Source: Patescibacteria group bacterium (lineage in GTDB: Bacteria > Patescibacteriota > Minisyncoccia > Phycocordibacterales > DATDWN01). From it: DNA of 17,615 bases. The notes under the pieces are model-generated. The model had not been told where the DNA came from. It saw nothing but the letters and a program-made list of their open reading frames with translations, and searched no databases. This document shows positions 1 to 5,157 of this stretch, in pieces. The number at the start of each line of letters is the position of its first letter. Position 1 is the stretch's first letter. The position numbers and the translations under genes were made by a program. The stretch spans positions 1-17,615 of the forward strand of contig JAUPVF010000046.1 of assembly GCA_030917185.1 (NCBI GenBank), in the 5' to 3' direction.

Positions 1-96
1 ATACAAATCTCCTGATGCAAATATACGCTTTTAGATATTTTTGTCTAGATGTTCCCTGATGGCTCCGGCACCATAGCGGACGATGGGCCAGATTTT

Positions 97-105
97 TGTT
101 ACAAT
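97..105 (+). promoter_or_regulatory. Extended -10 promoter of the Nudix gene, leaderless type
   Basis: The box TACAAT (100-105) is preceded by TG and one base (97-99), an extended -10. It ends 6 nt before the ATG at 112, so the expected transcription start coincides with the start codon. No Shine-Dalgarno is present. Confidence 0.65.
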
Positions 106-111
106 ATATAT

Positions 112-627
112 ATGAAAAATATTCAAGAAATTAAAACTTTGTATCCTGATGTTGATATTAACCAAGATGGTATAAATGACGCATACAGAGAAGATCTTCC
201 AATAGTAGAGAGGGACCCACTTGCGGTAATAATTAAACATCCGACAGAAGATTTATATCTTATGGCTAACTGGAAAAATGCTGATTGGAAAGGTTTTCTA
301 ACTGGAGGAATTGAGGAGGGTGACACATTAGAAAAAACAGTGCAAAAAGAAATTCATGAGGAAACTGGTTTCAAAAATGTTGCAAAAATTGTTCCTTTAG
401 ATTTCACTGCTCATGCTTTATTTTTTCATACAGTAAAGAATGTTAACAGATTGGCACATTATCATTTGGTTTTTGCGGAACTGGCCAATTTGGAACAGGA
501 TGTGGTTTCAGAAGAGGAGCAGAAAATCGCAGATTTTATATGGGTTCCAAAAAATAAAGTATTAGAAACTATCACACGGAATGCAATGAAATCATTGTGG
601 AATTTTTATCTAAATCATGGGGATTAA
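112..627 (+). CDS. Nudix hydrolase family protein
   Basis: Predicted 171-aa Nudix-fold pyrophosphohydrolase, a cytoplasmic enzyme class that cleaves nucleoside diphosphates linked to another moiety; the substrate cannot be told. The Nudix box lies at residues 65-87 (GGIEEGD...KEIHEETGF). The metal-binding glutamates E80, E83 and E84 are intact, but the consensus first Glu is Asp (D71) and the usual Arg before the catalytic Glu is Lys (K79). The N-terminus carries an Asp/Asn-rich stretch, DVDINQDGINDAY, resembling a calcium-binding loop. The frame stays open upstream to 49, but I chose ATG 112 because a -10 box sits exactly 6 nt before it and the extra residues look unrelated. Monocistronic: a hairpin with a U-tract follows at 639. 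Family assignment is strong; substrate unknown. Confidence 0.88.
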   Translation: MKNIQEIKTLYPDVDINQDGINDAYREDLPIVERDPLAVIIKHPTEDLYLMANWKNADWKGFLTGGIEEGDTLEKTVQKEIHEETGFKNVAKIVPLDFTAHALFFHTVKNVNRLAHYHLVFAELANLEQDVVSEEEQKIADFIWVPKNKVLETITRNAMKSLWNFYLNHGD

Positions 628-638
628 TTTCCATTACT

Positions 639-676
639 AGGTTACTTTCCTTTTTGGATAGTAATCTTTGTTTTTA
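639..676 (+). terminator. Rho-independent terminator after the Nudix gene
   Basis: AGGTTACT (639-646) pairs with AGTAATCT (660-667), 8 bp including one G-U, around a 13-nt loop, followed by the T-rich run TTGTTTTTA. It lies 12 nt after the Nudix stop codon. Confidence 0.6.
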
Positions 677-693
677 TATAAAAAGCCTTCTCT

Positions 694-725
694 TAAAAAA
701 ATTGACCCCACATAGGTGGGGTCAA
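694..725 (-). terminator. Strong rho-independent terminator, reverse strand
   Basis: TTGACCCCAC (702-711) pairs with GTGGGGTCAA (716-725) around the loop ATAG. On the reverse strand the stem is followed directly by a run of seven T (complement of 695-701). The stop codon of the reverse-strand gene (722-724) lies inside the stem. Confidence 0.85.
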
Positions 726-904
726 GTATTGATTCGTAATTGGAAATCAGCAGCCGTTAGTCGTCGTGACCTACGTGTTTTTTCCGTGAGAGGGGCAGTT
801 CTTTTTCGCCACCTTCCTCGTCCTTCTTTCAGTTGTTTGCCTGTCGGAGTGTTTGGATCATTCAAACACTTCCCGCAAGTACATGTAGCAGGATGTTTGG
901 ACAT
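722..904 (-). CDS. Small CxCxxC-motif basic protein, function unknown
   Basis: A 60-aa protein starting MSKHPATCTCGKC and continuing into a strongly basic half rich in Arg and Lys. The three cysteines (CxCxxC, residues 8-13) could form half of a zinc or metal site; no known family is recognised. I chose the ATG at 904 because GGAGGT stands just upstream (908-913, short spacing of 3-4 nt); the frame remains open to an ATG at 991, which would add 29 residues and overlap the divergent kinase promoter. It is real rather than a shadow because it has a ribosome binding site, its TGA lies in a strong reverse-strand terminator, and a decayed copy of its first 19 codons is found at 1662-1745. It is transcribed convergently towards the Nudix gene and divergently from the kinase at 994. 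Confidence 0.72.
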   Translation of the reverse strand: MSKHPATCTCGKCLNDPNTPTGKQLKEGRGRWRKRTAPLTEKTRRSRRLTAADFQLRINT

Positions 905-978
905 ACTACCTCCATGTTTAATGGTAGCATCTTTGTAAATTTGTTTGAATACTCTCCCCAGACGGTCAGCAAATATTT

Positions 979-987
979 TGGTATAAT
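979..987 (+). promoter_or_regulatory. Extended -10 promoter of kinase gene, leaderless type
   Basis: TG, one base, then a perfect TATAAT (982-987). The box ends 6 nt before ATG 994, so the mRNA would start at the start codon. No Shine-Dalgarno is visible. Confidence 0.75.
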
Positions 988-993
988 TCAAAA

Positions 994-1629
994 ATGTCAG
1001 ATTGGACCAAAGCGAAACATAATAAAGACCTAGGTAGTGATGATTTTGTCACTATAAAAAACATGTTTGTTTCTCAATTAGTTATTCCCGAAATAAAACC
1101 ACCACAGCAATTTCTACTTTGCCCTGTTGGCTTGGTTGGATCTGGTAAAACAACAGTGGTTTCTCCATTAGCCGAGAAGTTGCATTTAGTACGCATCTCG
1201 CATGATGAAATCAGAGAGATTTTGAAAAAGAATGATTATAATTATGACCGCTCAAAAGAAATTGCATCAGAAGTTATTTCTGATTTTTTGAAAGATGGAT
1301 ACAGTGTTGCCATAGATGCAAACTGTGGGTCGCAAGAAACATTTGATCGTATAAAAAACATAGAACAAAAATATCATTTGCGGGTTATTTGGATCCACAT
1401 TAACCCACCAGAAGAATTTATCATAAATAAACTTAGAAATTTTAAGCATACGTGGCTTTTTGCTGATGGAGAGGAGGCAGTACGTGGATATTTGAATTAT
1501 AAAAACACATATGGTGATGGTACTGGCTTACATATAGATTTTGATTATGTATTTGATACGTCAAAATCAAATATACAAGAACAGATTGCCGATGCAGAGA
1601 AAGTTATACTCAAACAAATCAACGGGTGA
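994..1629 (+). CDS. P-loop kinase / ATPase, AAA_33-like
   Basis: A 211-aa protein with a Walker A motif GLVGSGKTT at residues 46-54, followed by SHDEIREIL, the pattern of small P-loop kinases of the AAA_33 group (polynucleotide-kinase, zeta-toxin and chloramphenicol-phosphotransferase-like). These transfer phosphate from ATP to a nucleic acid end, a sugar nucleotide or a small molecule; the acceptor cannot be predicted. VAIDANCGS at mid-protein is the likely Walker B-type strand. A 45-residue N-terminal extension precedes the P-loop. No antitoxin-like partner is adjacent, and the upstream neighbour is divergent, so a toxin-antitoxin role is not supported. The start is fixed by a TATAAT box at leaderless spacing. 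A second, distinct member of the group is at 12325. Confidence 0.8.
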   Translation: MSDWTKAKHNKDLGSDDFVTIKNMFVSQLVIPEIKPPQQFLLCPVGLVGSGKTTVVSPLAEKLHLVRISHDEIREILKKNDYNYDRSKEIASEVISDFLKDGYSVAIDANCGSQETFDRIKNIEQKYHLRVIWIHINPPEEFIINKLRNFKHTWLFADGEEAVRGYLNYKNTYGDGTGLHIDFDYVFDTSKSNIQEQIADAEKVILKQING

Positions 1630-1637
1630 CTATATTT

Positions 1638-1670
1638 GGCGGTTTTTTATTGCACATAGGTTGTTTGGAT
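1638..1670 (+). repeat. 33-nt direct repeat, copy 1
   Basis: Identical over 33 nt to 2396-2428. It begins GGCGGTTTTTTATTG and ends TTGTTTGGAT. In copy 2 the first part is the 3' edge and U-tract of a structured terminator; here the hairpin is missing. Its last 9 bases belong to the gene remnant that follows. Confidence 0.9.
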
Positions 1671-1745
1671 CACTCAAACCCTTCCGGCAGGTACATGTAG
1701 TATAATGTTCGGACGTGCTACCTCTTTTGTAAATTTGTTTGAACA
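1662..1745 (-). pseudogene. Decayed partial copy of the 722-904 reverse gene
   Basis: Positions 1662-1724 align without gaps to 850-912 (10 mismatches in 63), and 1725-1745 align to 931-951 with 2 mismatches; 18 nt (913-930) are missing. Read on the reverse strand the copy would encode SEHYTTCTCRKGLSDPN, against SKHPATCTCGKCLNDPN in the intact gene. The start codon has become ACG, the Shine-Dalgarno is reduced, the third cysteine is glycine, and the rest of the gene is absent. It is a 5' gene fragment plus upstream DNA, evidently non-functional. Confidence 0.85.
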
Positions 1746-1821
1746 CTTTAGCACTTGTTGCATTTTAATAAATATGTCATCATAAGCGAGGAGTTTATTT
1801 CCTCTATGAAAGGAGAAAGAT

Positions 1822-2175
1822 ATGTCCAAAACTGTGCAAGAAGTAACCTGTAAAGGGTGTGGTAGAGTCTGGGTTCCCGATTTCTCTATTGATTGCTATG
1901 AAATTGACGGGTGGGAATTGTGCGAGTCTTGCGCTATGCCATACATGATGAAAACGCGGCGACCCGAACCGATTGGGGAAGAACAGGCAACCAACATTTG
2001 TAAGAGAGGGCAGGGAGCAGCAACTTGTGCTTTCCTGTGCGTGATGCCCTCATTTGCTTGTGCTAAGTACAGCAACGTTGAGGAGATTATTCGTCAGCGC
2101 TTGCAAGAAGGTTCCATGAGCGCTAGATCGGACAATTGTTCTGGTCCGCCAGCGTTCAAAGTCATGGAATCTTAA
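1822..2175 (+). CDS. Cysteine-rich zinc-ribbon-like protein, function unknown
   Basis: A 117-aa protein with two cysteine clusters. The first, C10-x2-C13 with C34-x2-C37, looks like a treble-clef or zinc-ribbon site, with an extra C25. The second, C60, C69, C73 and C80 in a pattern CKRG...TCAFLC...FACAK, may bind another metal. No catalytic motif is visible. The start is well fixed: AAAGGAG lies about 7 nt before the ATG. The 5' leader holds a small hairpin (GAGGA 1788-1792 with TCCTC 1800-1804). A terminator follows at 2200. It stands alone between repeat-derived sequences, so context says nothing about its role. Coding status is well supported; function is not known. Confidence 0.78.
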   Translation: MSKTVQEVTCKGCGRVWVPDFSIDCYEIDGWELCESCAMPYMMKTRRPEPIGEEQATNICKRGQGAATCAFLCVMPSFACAKYSNVEEIIRQRLQEGSMSARSDNCSGPPAFKVMES

Positions 2176-2199
2176 GATTACTTTTTTGGGTAGAATTGT

Positions 2200-2237
2200 G
2201 GCAACCAAAGCGAAAGCAGAGGTTGCCTTTTCTTTTT
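2200..2237 (+). terminator. Rho-independent terminator after the cysteine-rich gene
   Basis: GGCAACC (2200-2206) pairs with GGTTGCC (2221-2227); the loop contains a second mini-stem GC-GAAA-GC with a GNRA tetraloop. A T-rich tail TTTTCTTTTT follows. Confidence 0.88.
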
Positions 2238-2250
2238 CAATAAAATCCTG

Positions 2251-2283
2251 TATCATAACCTTATGACCAAACAACTTGTTTGA
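2251..2283 (+). other. Possible leaderless six-codon mini-ORF with its own -10 box
   Basis: TATCAT (2251-2256) ends 6 nt before an ATG at 2263, the same geometry as the larger genes here. The ATG opens a six-codon frame, MTKQLV, ended by TGA at 2281-2283, immediately before the multi-stem region. It could be a leader peptide, a relic of a truncated gene, or chance. Confidence 0.35.
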
Positions 2284-2284
2284 T

Positions 2285-2409
2285 GGTCTTTACGGGCGTG
2301 TGACTTGGCCAAGCACGCCAACGTGGCTAACCGACAATACAGTAGGGGATGAAGTGGCGATGCGGATTCCCGGTTTAGACCGAACTACTGTATTGGGCGG
2401 TTTTTTATT
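2285..2409 (+). ncRNA. Candidate structured RNA ending in an intrinsic terminator
   Basis: Nested complementary segments are visible. Hairpin: GGCGTG (2295-2300) with CACGCC (2314-2319), its loop holding CTT/AAG. Closing stem: CAATACAGTAG (2335-2345) with CTACTGTATTG (2385-2395), 11 bp perfect, extended across a small internal loop by ACC (2330-2332) with GGT (2399-2401). Inside it are GGGA (2346-2349) with TCCC (2368-2371) and CGGT (2371-2374) with ACCG (2379-2382). The tail TTTTTTATT follows, as in an intrinsic terminator. A reading frame runs through (from a TTG at 2276) but the peptide looks random, and the next gene has its own start signals. It may be a small RNA, an attenuator, or an elaborate terminator; it matches no riboswitch class I know. 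Confidence 0.5.
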
Positions 2410-2428
2410 GCACATAGGTTGTTTGGAT
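2396..2428 (+). repeat. 33-nt direct repeat, copy 2
   Basis: Identical to 1638-1670. Here it spans the 3' edge and U-tract of the structured terminator and ends just upstream of the promoter of the SRPBCC gene. Confidence 0.9.
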
Positions 2429-2434
2429 AAAAAA

Positions 2435-2443
2435 TGTCATAAT
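2435..2443 (+). promoter_or_regulatory. Extended -10 promoter of the SRPBCC gene, leaderless type
   Basis: TG, one base, then CATAAT (2438-2443). It ends 6 nt before ATG 2450. No Shine-Dalgarno is present. Confidence 0.65.
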
Positions 2444-2449
2444 ATAACT

Positions 2450-2896
2450 ATGAATCATATAACTCTCCGCAAGCAGTGGATTATTAGAGCACCTATAGGG
2501 GATGTGTTTAGTATAATGACTGATTTTGAAAAATTTCCAGAACATTTTCCAAAAGTTGCCGAGTTTGTACGAGTTGATAAACGAGAAGAAAATTATTTAG
2601 AAATGGAAGCAACAGTGAAATCGTTTGGTAAAAACTTTCAAGTCAAAATGAAAACTCAGATTCTTCCAGGGAAAGGTTTTATTTCAGACAATGACAGTTA
2701 TCAGTTTGGAACATCTGGGCACGAGGAGTTATTATTATCACCACACGCTGAGGGGACGTTAGTTGATTACACCTATGAAGTTACCATTCATAAAAAATGG
2801 TTAGGTCTCATTGCTACACCATTACTCCGTTGGTATTCAATGAGATATTGGGAGAAGGCAGTTATTGTGGAACTCAAAAAAATACTTGAGAAATAG
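2450..2896 (+). CDS. SRPBCC / START-like lipid-binding-fold protein (COQ10 or cyclase-like)
   Basis: A 148-aa protein. The opening W-I-I-R-A-P-I-x-D-V-F-S-I-M-T-D-F-E-K-F-P is typical of the Bet v 1-like SRPBCC superfamily (polyketide cyclase/dehydrase and coenzyme-Q-binding COQ10 branches), followed by the beta-rich middle and a long C-terminal helix (YWEKAVIVELKKILEK). The fold forms a hydrophobic cavity for a lipid or aromatic ligand; the ligand is unknown, and CPR bacteria usually lack quinone synthesis. No membrane segment or signal peptide. I chose the ATG at 2450 over the upstream open frame because the preceding sequence is terminator and repeat, and because a CATAAT box sits at leaderless spacing. 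The next gene starts a few bases after its stop, so the two are probably co-transcribed. Confidence 0.82.
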   Translation: MNHITLRKQWIIRAPIGDVFSIMTDFEKFPEHFPKVAEFVRVDKREENYLEMEATVKSFGKNFQVKMKTQILPGKGFISDNDSYQFGTSGHEELLLSPHAEGTLVDYTYEVTIHKKWLGLIATPLLRWYSMRYWEKAVIVELKKILEK

Positions 2897-2913
2897 CAGT
2901 GTCAATATGTAAT

Positions 2914-3570
2914 ATGAAAAACATGCCTGAAGAAAATAAAATAGAAAGTCACGAGAGTCCGATTAAAATACATTTTGAATATGGTGTAGACATTGATACA
3001 GACCGTCTGAAAAGCACAATAGACAAACTCCCTTGGTATAGAGAGAAGGGTTATATTCATATAAAAATACCAGAAGGATTGACTGAATTATCTACAAGGG
3101 AAGATGTGGCAAAAGTAGTTGCTTCTGAGTATTCAGAAAATAAATATAAAGAAATATCTGAAAAAATTACAGAACTATGGCAGACTTTTTCAATTCCGTT
3201 TCAAGAGTTGAAACAGATACCAGACTTTCATTTCGGAGAAAATTATGGTGTTTTTCTCACTGGATACGGGGTTGGTGGCAGTTATCATTCTGATGTAAGT
3301 GAAATAATTGTCGATGTTGGCAGGGGAGATATTGATTGGATAATGAAAGTTATGGCTCACGAGATTGTTCATACTGGTATTGAATACTTAATCCAAAAAT
3401 ATGAAGTTCCACATTGGAAAAAAGAAAGACTGGTTGACTTGATTTGTGATAGGTATTTTTCCAGAGGAAAACAAGGTATAAGGGAAAATGTGGATGATGT
3501 CGATGAGGTGTTTAATGTGTCATGGCCAGATATAGATACTATTACAAAAAAGATAGGCGCAATTAAATAA
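2914..3570 (+). CDS. Putative zinc-metallopeptidase-like protein with HExxH motif
   Basis: A 218-aa protein of unrecognised family. The sequence MAHEIVHTGIEYLIQ contains HEIVH (residues 149-153 from this start), the zinc-binding and catalytic motif of gluzincin/SprT-like peptidases, followed 20-odd residues later by KKERLVDLICDRYF, whose acidic residues could supply the third ligand. No signal peptide, so a cytoplasmic role is likely. Possible starts are GTG 2899, ATG 2914 and ATG 2923; none has a Shine-Dalgarno, and I chose 2914 as the first ATG. It begins within 20 nt of the upstream SRPBCC stop, consistent with an operon. Its substrate is unknown; the HExxH alone does not prove peptidase activity. 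Confidence 0.72.
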   Translation: MKNMPEENKIESHESPIKIHFEYGVDIDTDRLKSTIDKLPWYREKGYIHIKIPEGLTELSTREDVAKVVASEYSENKYKEISEKITELWQTFSIPFQELKQIPDFHFGENYGVFLTGYGVGGSYHSDVSEIIVDVGRGDIDWIMKVMAHEIVHTGIEYLIQKYEVPHWKKERLVDLICDRYFSRGKQGIRENVDDVDEVFNVSWPDIDTITKKIGAIK

Positions 3571-3581
3571 CTAGAACATAT

Positions 3582-3863
3582 ATGTATTTCAAATCAAAAA
3601 AGATTTCATTATTCATACTAGGTATCACATCTCTTGTGTGCTCACGGGCGATGTTTGTGTTTTTCAATGATCCTGAGGGTCCGAATCTACTTGTGGTTGT
3701 GGGAATGGCAGGGGTTATATATTTTCTCTCTTTGGTTGTGTATATATTTAATACTTCAACACAACGTCTTGCTTTTCCGTCACTCGGGGGGTTCAAAAGA
3801 CTCACCTTTCTTGTCTTTTTTCAGGTGGTAATAACCACCGGTCTCTATCTTTGCCTGCGTTAG
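3582..3863 (+). CDS. Small integral membrane protein, function unknown
   Basis: A 93-aa protein with three predicted transmembrane segments (about residues 8-28, 36-55 and 71-91) separated by short loops, including a Pro/Gly-containing loop DPEGPN and a basic loop GGFKR. It lies 11 nt after the HExxH gene and probably belongs to the same transcript. There is no Shine-Dalgarno and no good -10 box at leaderless distance. No family recognised; the ATG at 3582 gives a frame that begins cleanly with KSKK ahead of the first helix. It could be a membrane partner of the two upstream genes, but nothing beyond proximity suggests it. Confidence 0.7.
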   Translation: MYFKSKKISLFILGITSLVCSRAMFVFFNDPEGPNLLVVVGMAGVIYFLSLVVYIFNTSTQRLAFPSLGGFKRLTFLVFFQVVITTGLYLCLR

Positions 3864-3875
3864 GACTTTACTTGT

Positions 3876-3906
3876 ATTGTTTCGGACAATTATTATTTCT
3901 AAATTT
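3876..3906 (+). terminator. Possible weak terminator closing the 2450-3863 cluster
   Basis: ATTGT (3876-3880) pairs with ACAAT (3886-3890) around the loop TTCGG, followed by T-rich sequence. A short, AU-rich stem, so only a weak candidate. Confidence 0.35.
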
Positions 3907-3917
3907 TTCAATTCATG

Positions 3918-3923
3918 TATAAT
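3918..3923 (+). promoter_or_regulatory. -10 promoter of the VOC gene, leaderless type
   Basis: A perfect TATAAT directly preceded by TG. It ends 6 nt before ATG 3930. An ATG at 3915 in the same frame overlaps the box and is therefore unlikely to be the start. Confidence 0.75.
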
Positions 3924-3929
3924 TACTAC

Positions 3930-4319
3930 ATGAATAAAGTTACACATTTTGAATTTCCGTGGGATGACAAGGAGAGAGCAAAAAATTTTTATCAGAATAC
4001 ATTTGGTTGGAAACCTTTTGAATGGGAACAATTTGGCTATACAAGTTGGCAAACTGGCCCTGTAGATGAAAAAATGCAACCAACTGAATTTGGCTTTATA
4101 AATGGTGGTTCAAGTAAACGAGATCCCAGCATGCCATACCCGATGTTTTATATTGATACAGACAATATGGATGAGACGTTAGAAAAAATTGTGGCACATG
4201 GTGGCGAGGTTGTTAGAGGCAAGACACCACTTGGGGACAATGGTGAGATGGGATTTCTTGCGTGGTTTAAGGATTCCGAGGGAAACATACTTGGTTTATC
4301 TCAATATAAAAAATCATAA
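3930..4319 (+). CDS. VOC (glyoxalase/bleomycin resistance/dioxygenase) superfamily protein
   Basis: A 129-aa protein with the vicinal-oxygen-chelate signature: an N-terminal THFEFPWDDKERAKNFYQ strand-helix unit with the first possible metal ligand (His of THFE), a central FYIDTDNMDETLEKIVAHGGEV second module, and the C-terminal FKDSEGNILGLSQY with the Glu ligand position (DSEGN). Members bind a divalent metal and act as glyoxalases, dioxygenases, or drug-binding proteins; this short CPR-type member cannot be given a substrate. No export signal. Start chosen by the TATAAT box at leaderless spacing. Its stop codon overlaps the next gene's -10 box. Confidence 0.87.
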   Translation: MNKVTHFEFPWDDKERAKNFYQNTFGWKPFEWEQFGYTSWQTGPVDEKMQPTEFGFINGGSSKRDPSMPYPMFYIDTDNMDETLEKIVAHGGEVVRGKTPLGDNGEMGFLAWFKDSEGNILGLSQYKKS

Positions 4320-4320
4320 T
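4315..4320 (+). promoter_or_regulatory. -10 box for the anchored protein gene, embedded in the VOC stop
   Basis: CATAAT overlaps the VOC stop codon (TAA 4317-4319) and ends 6 nt before the ATG at 4327. This spacing favours the second of two tandem ATGs (4324 and 4327). Confidence 0.5.
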
Positions 4321-4326
4321 TACATG

Positions 4327-4920
4327 ATGAAAAAAATTACAATAATCGGGGGGAGTCTAGTTGTTATTATTCTTGTCGTCTTGTTTGCAACAGGTCGTCT
4401 TGGTAAAACACAAACTCCTGTGGGCGGAACTACTCAGCAGTATCCAGCAGATTACAAAAATGCTACCTATATGATTGACGGAAAGGCAATAACTTTGAAA
4501 AATGGCATGGCAGAAAATGAAATCGTTCCGGGTTCTGCATCAAAACTGATCACCAAATACTTTGGTAATGAACTTGTAACTGACCTCAATGATGATGGGC
4601 GTACTGATGTAGTTTTTCTTTTGACTCAAACGGGTGGGGGAAGTGGGACGTTCTATTATGTTGTCTCAGCACTAAATACACCACAGGGATATGTTGGTTC
4701 AGACGGCTATTTGCTTGGCGATAGGATTGCACCACAAACAACTGAACTTAGTCAGAATCCACGACATAAACACGTCATTGTAGTCAATTACGCTGATCGT
4801 AAACCAGATGAATCAATGGTTACACCTCCGTCTATTGGTAAAAGTGTCTATCTTAAACTTGATATACAGAATATGCAGTGGGGTATTGTCGCTCCTAATT
4901 TTGAAGGAGAATCCCGGTAG
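4327..4920 (+). CDS. Membrane-anchored extracytoplasmic protein, conserved hypothetical
   Basis: A 197-aa protein: an N-terminal signal-anchor (MKKITIIGGS followed by a Val/Ile/Leu-rich helix to about residue 22), a short Thr/Gly/Gln linker, then a soluble domain with TYMIDGKAITLKNG, the acidic loop DLNDDGRTDVVFLL, TGGGSGTFYYVV and GDRIAPQTTE. The Asp-rich loop resembles FG-GAP or EF-hand-like calcium-binding loops. From memory, proteins of this pattern recur across CPR bacteria and some others as uncharacterised lipoprotein-like exports; I know of no function. There is no lipobox cysteine, so it should be held by the uncleaved helix. The 8-nt gap to the VOC gene allows co-transcription, but a -10 box suggests an independent start. 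Confidence 0.78.
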   Translation: MKKITIIGGSLVVIILVVLFATGRLGKTQTPVGGTTQQYPADYKNATYMIDGKAITLKNGMAENEIVPGSASKLITKYFGNELVTDLNDDGRTDVVFLLTQTGGGSGTFYYVVSALNTPQGYVGSDGYLLGDRIAPQTTELSQNPRHKHVIVVNYADRKPDESMVTPPSIGKSVYLKLDIQNMQWGIVAPNFEGESR

Positions 4921-4974
4921 AATGTTTTCTCTTTTACCTGTGACGTATTACAACACACTTCTTTATTTTTGGTA

Positions 4975-5005
4975 GTGTGGATGTAATGCTTGTCTGTATC
5001 CACAC
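4975..5005. repeat. 8-bp inverted repeat around the -35 region of the giant gene
   Basis: GTGTGGAT (4975-4982) and ATCCACAC (4998-5005) are perfect inverted copies, 15 bp apart, bracketing a possible -35 TTGTCT (4990-4995). The left arm can alternatively pair with upstream CACACT (4954-4959). It could be a repressor operator or a pair of competing hairpins. Confidence 0.5.
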
Positions 5006-5022
5006 GTATAGTACAATATAAT
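4990..5022 (+). promoter_or_regulatory. Likely promoter region of the giant surface-protein gene
   Basis: TTGTCT (4990-4995) as -35 and TACAAT (5012-5017) as -10 with a 16-bp spacer. Overlapping TATAGT (5007-5012) and TATAAT (5017-5022) are alternatives. Any of these gives a 5' leader of roughly 150 nt. Confidence 0.5.
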
Positions 5023-5040
5023 ATATTACAATTTAATAGT

Positions 5041-5157
5041 CCGAGGCGTAATAATATCGGACAAGCAGACAGGTTACAGAACTCCATCACTCATTCTTCT
5101 CTGGTAACCGCGGGCTCCAAGATAGATCGTCAAGGGAGCAGGCAATGGTGATACTCC
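5041..5157 (+). promoter_or_regulatory. Structured 5' leader of the giant surface-protein gene
   Basis: Three hairpins can be drawn: CCGA (5041-5044) with TCGG (5057-5060); GGTTACAGA (5072-5080) with TCT-GTAACC (5100-5109, one bulged G), 9 bp; GCTCC (5114-5118) with GGAGC (5135-5139). The stretch is visibly richer in GC than the flanks, contains no long reading frame, and runs into the start-codon hairpin at 5158-5186. It matches no riboswitch class I can recognise. Confidence 0.5.

Noticed and set aside
49..111. Longer N-terminus of the Nudix protein from the ATG at 49
   Set aside because: The added residues do not resemble the family and would cover the extended -10 box that sits exactly 6 nt before ATG 112.
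31..240. Reverse-strand 69-codon ORF at the window start
   Set aside because: Antisense to the Nudix gene and its promoter, with no ribosome binding site or recognisable motif.
2321..2334. T-box-like GTGGCTAACCG in the structured region
   Set aside because: It only loosely resembles the T-box antiterminator motif, lacks the rest of the T-box architecture, and no amino-acid gene follows.
2276..2449. Upstream in-frame extension of the SRPBCC gene from a TTG at 2276
   Set aside because: The extra 58 residues look random and cover the structured terminator and the 33-nt repeat; a -10 box at leaderless spacing fixes the start at 2450.
3780..4079. Reverse-strand 99-codon ORF over the membrane protein and VOC gene
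   Set aside because: No Shine-Dalgarno or promoter; overlaps the well-supported VOC gene and its promoter.
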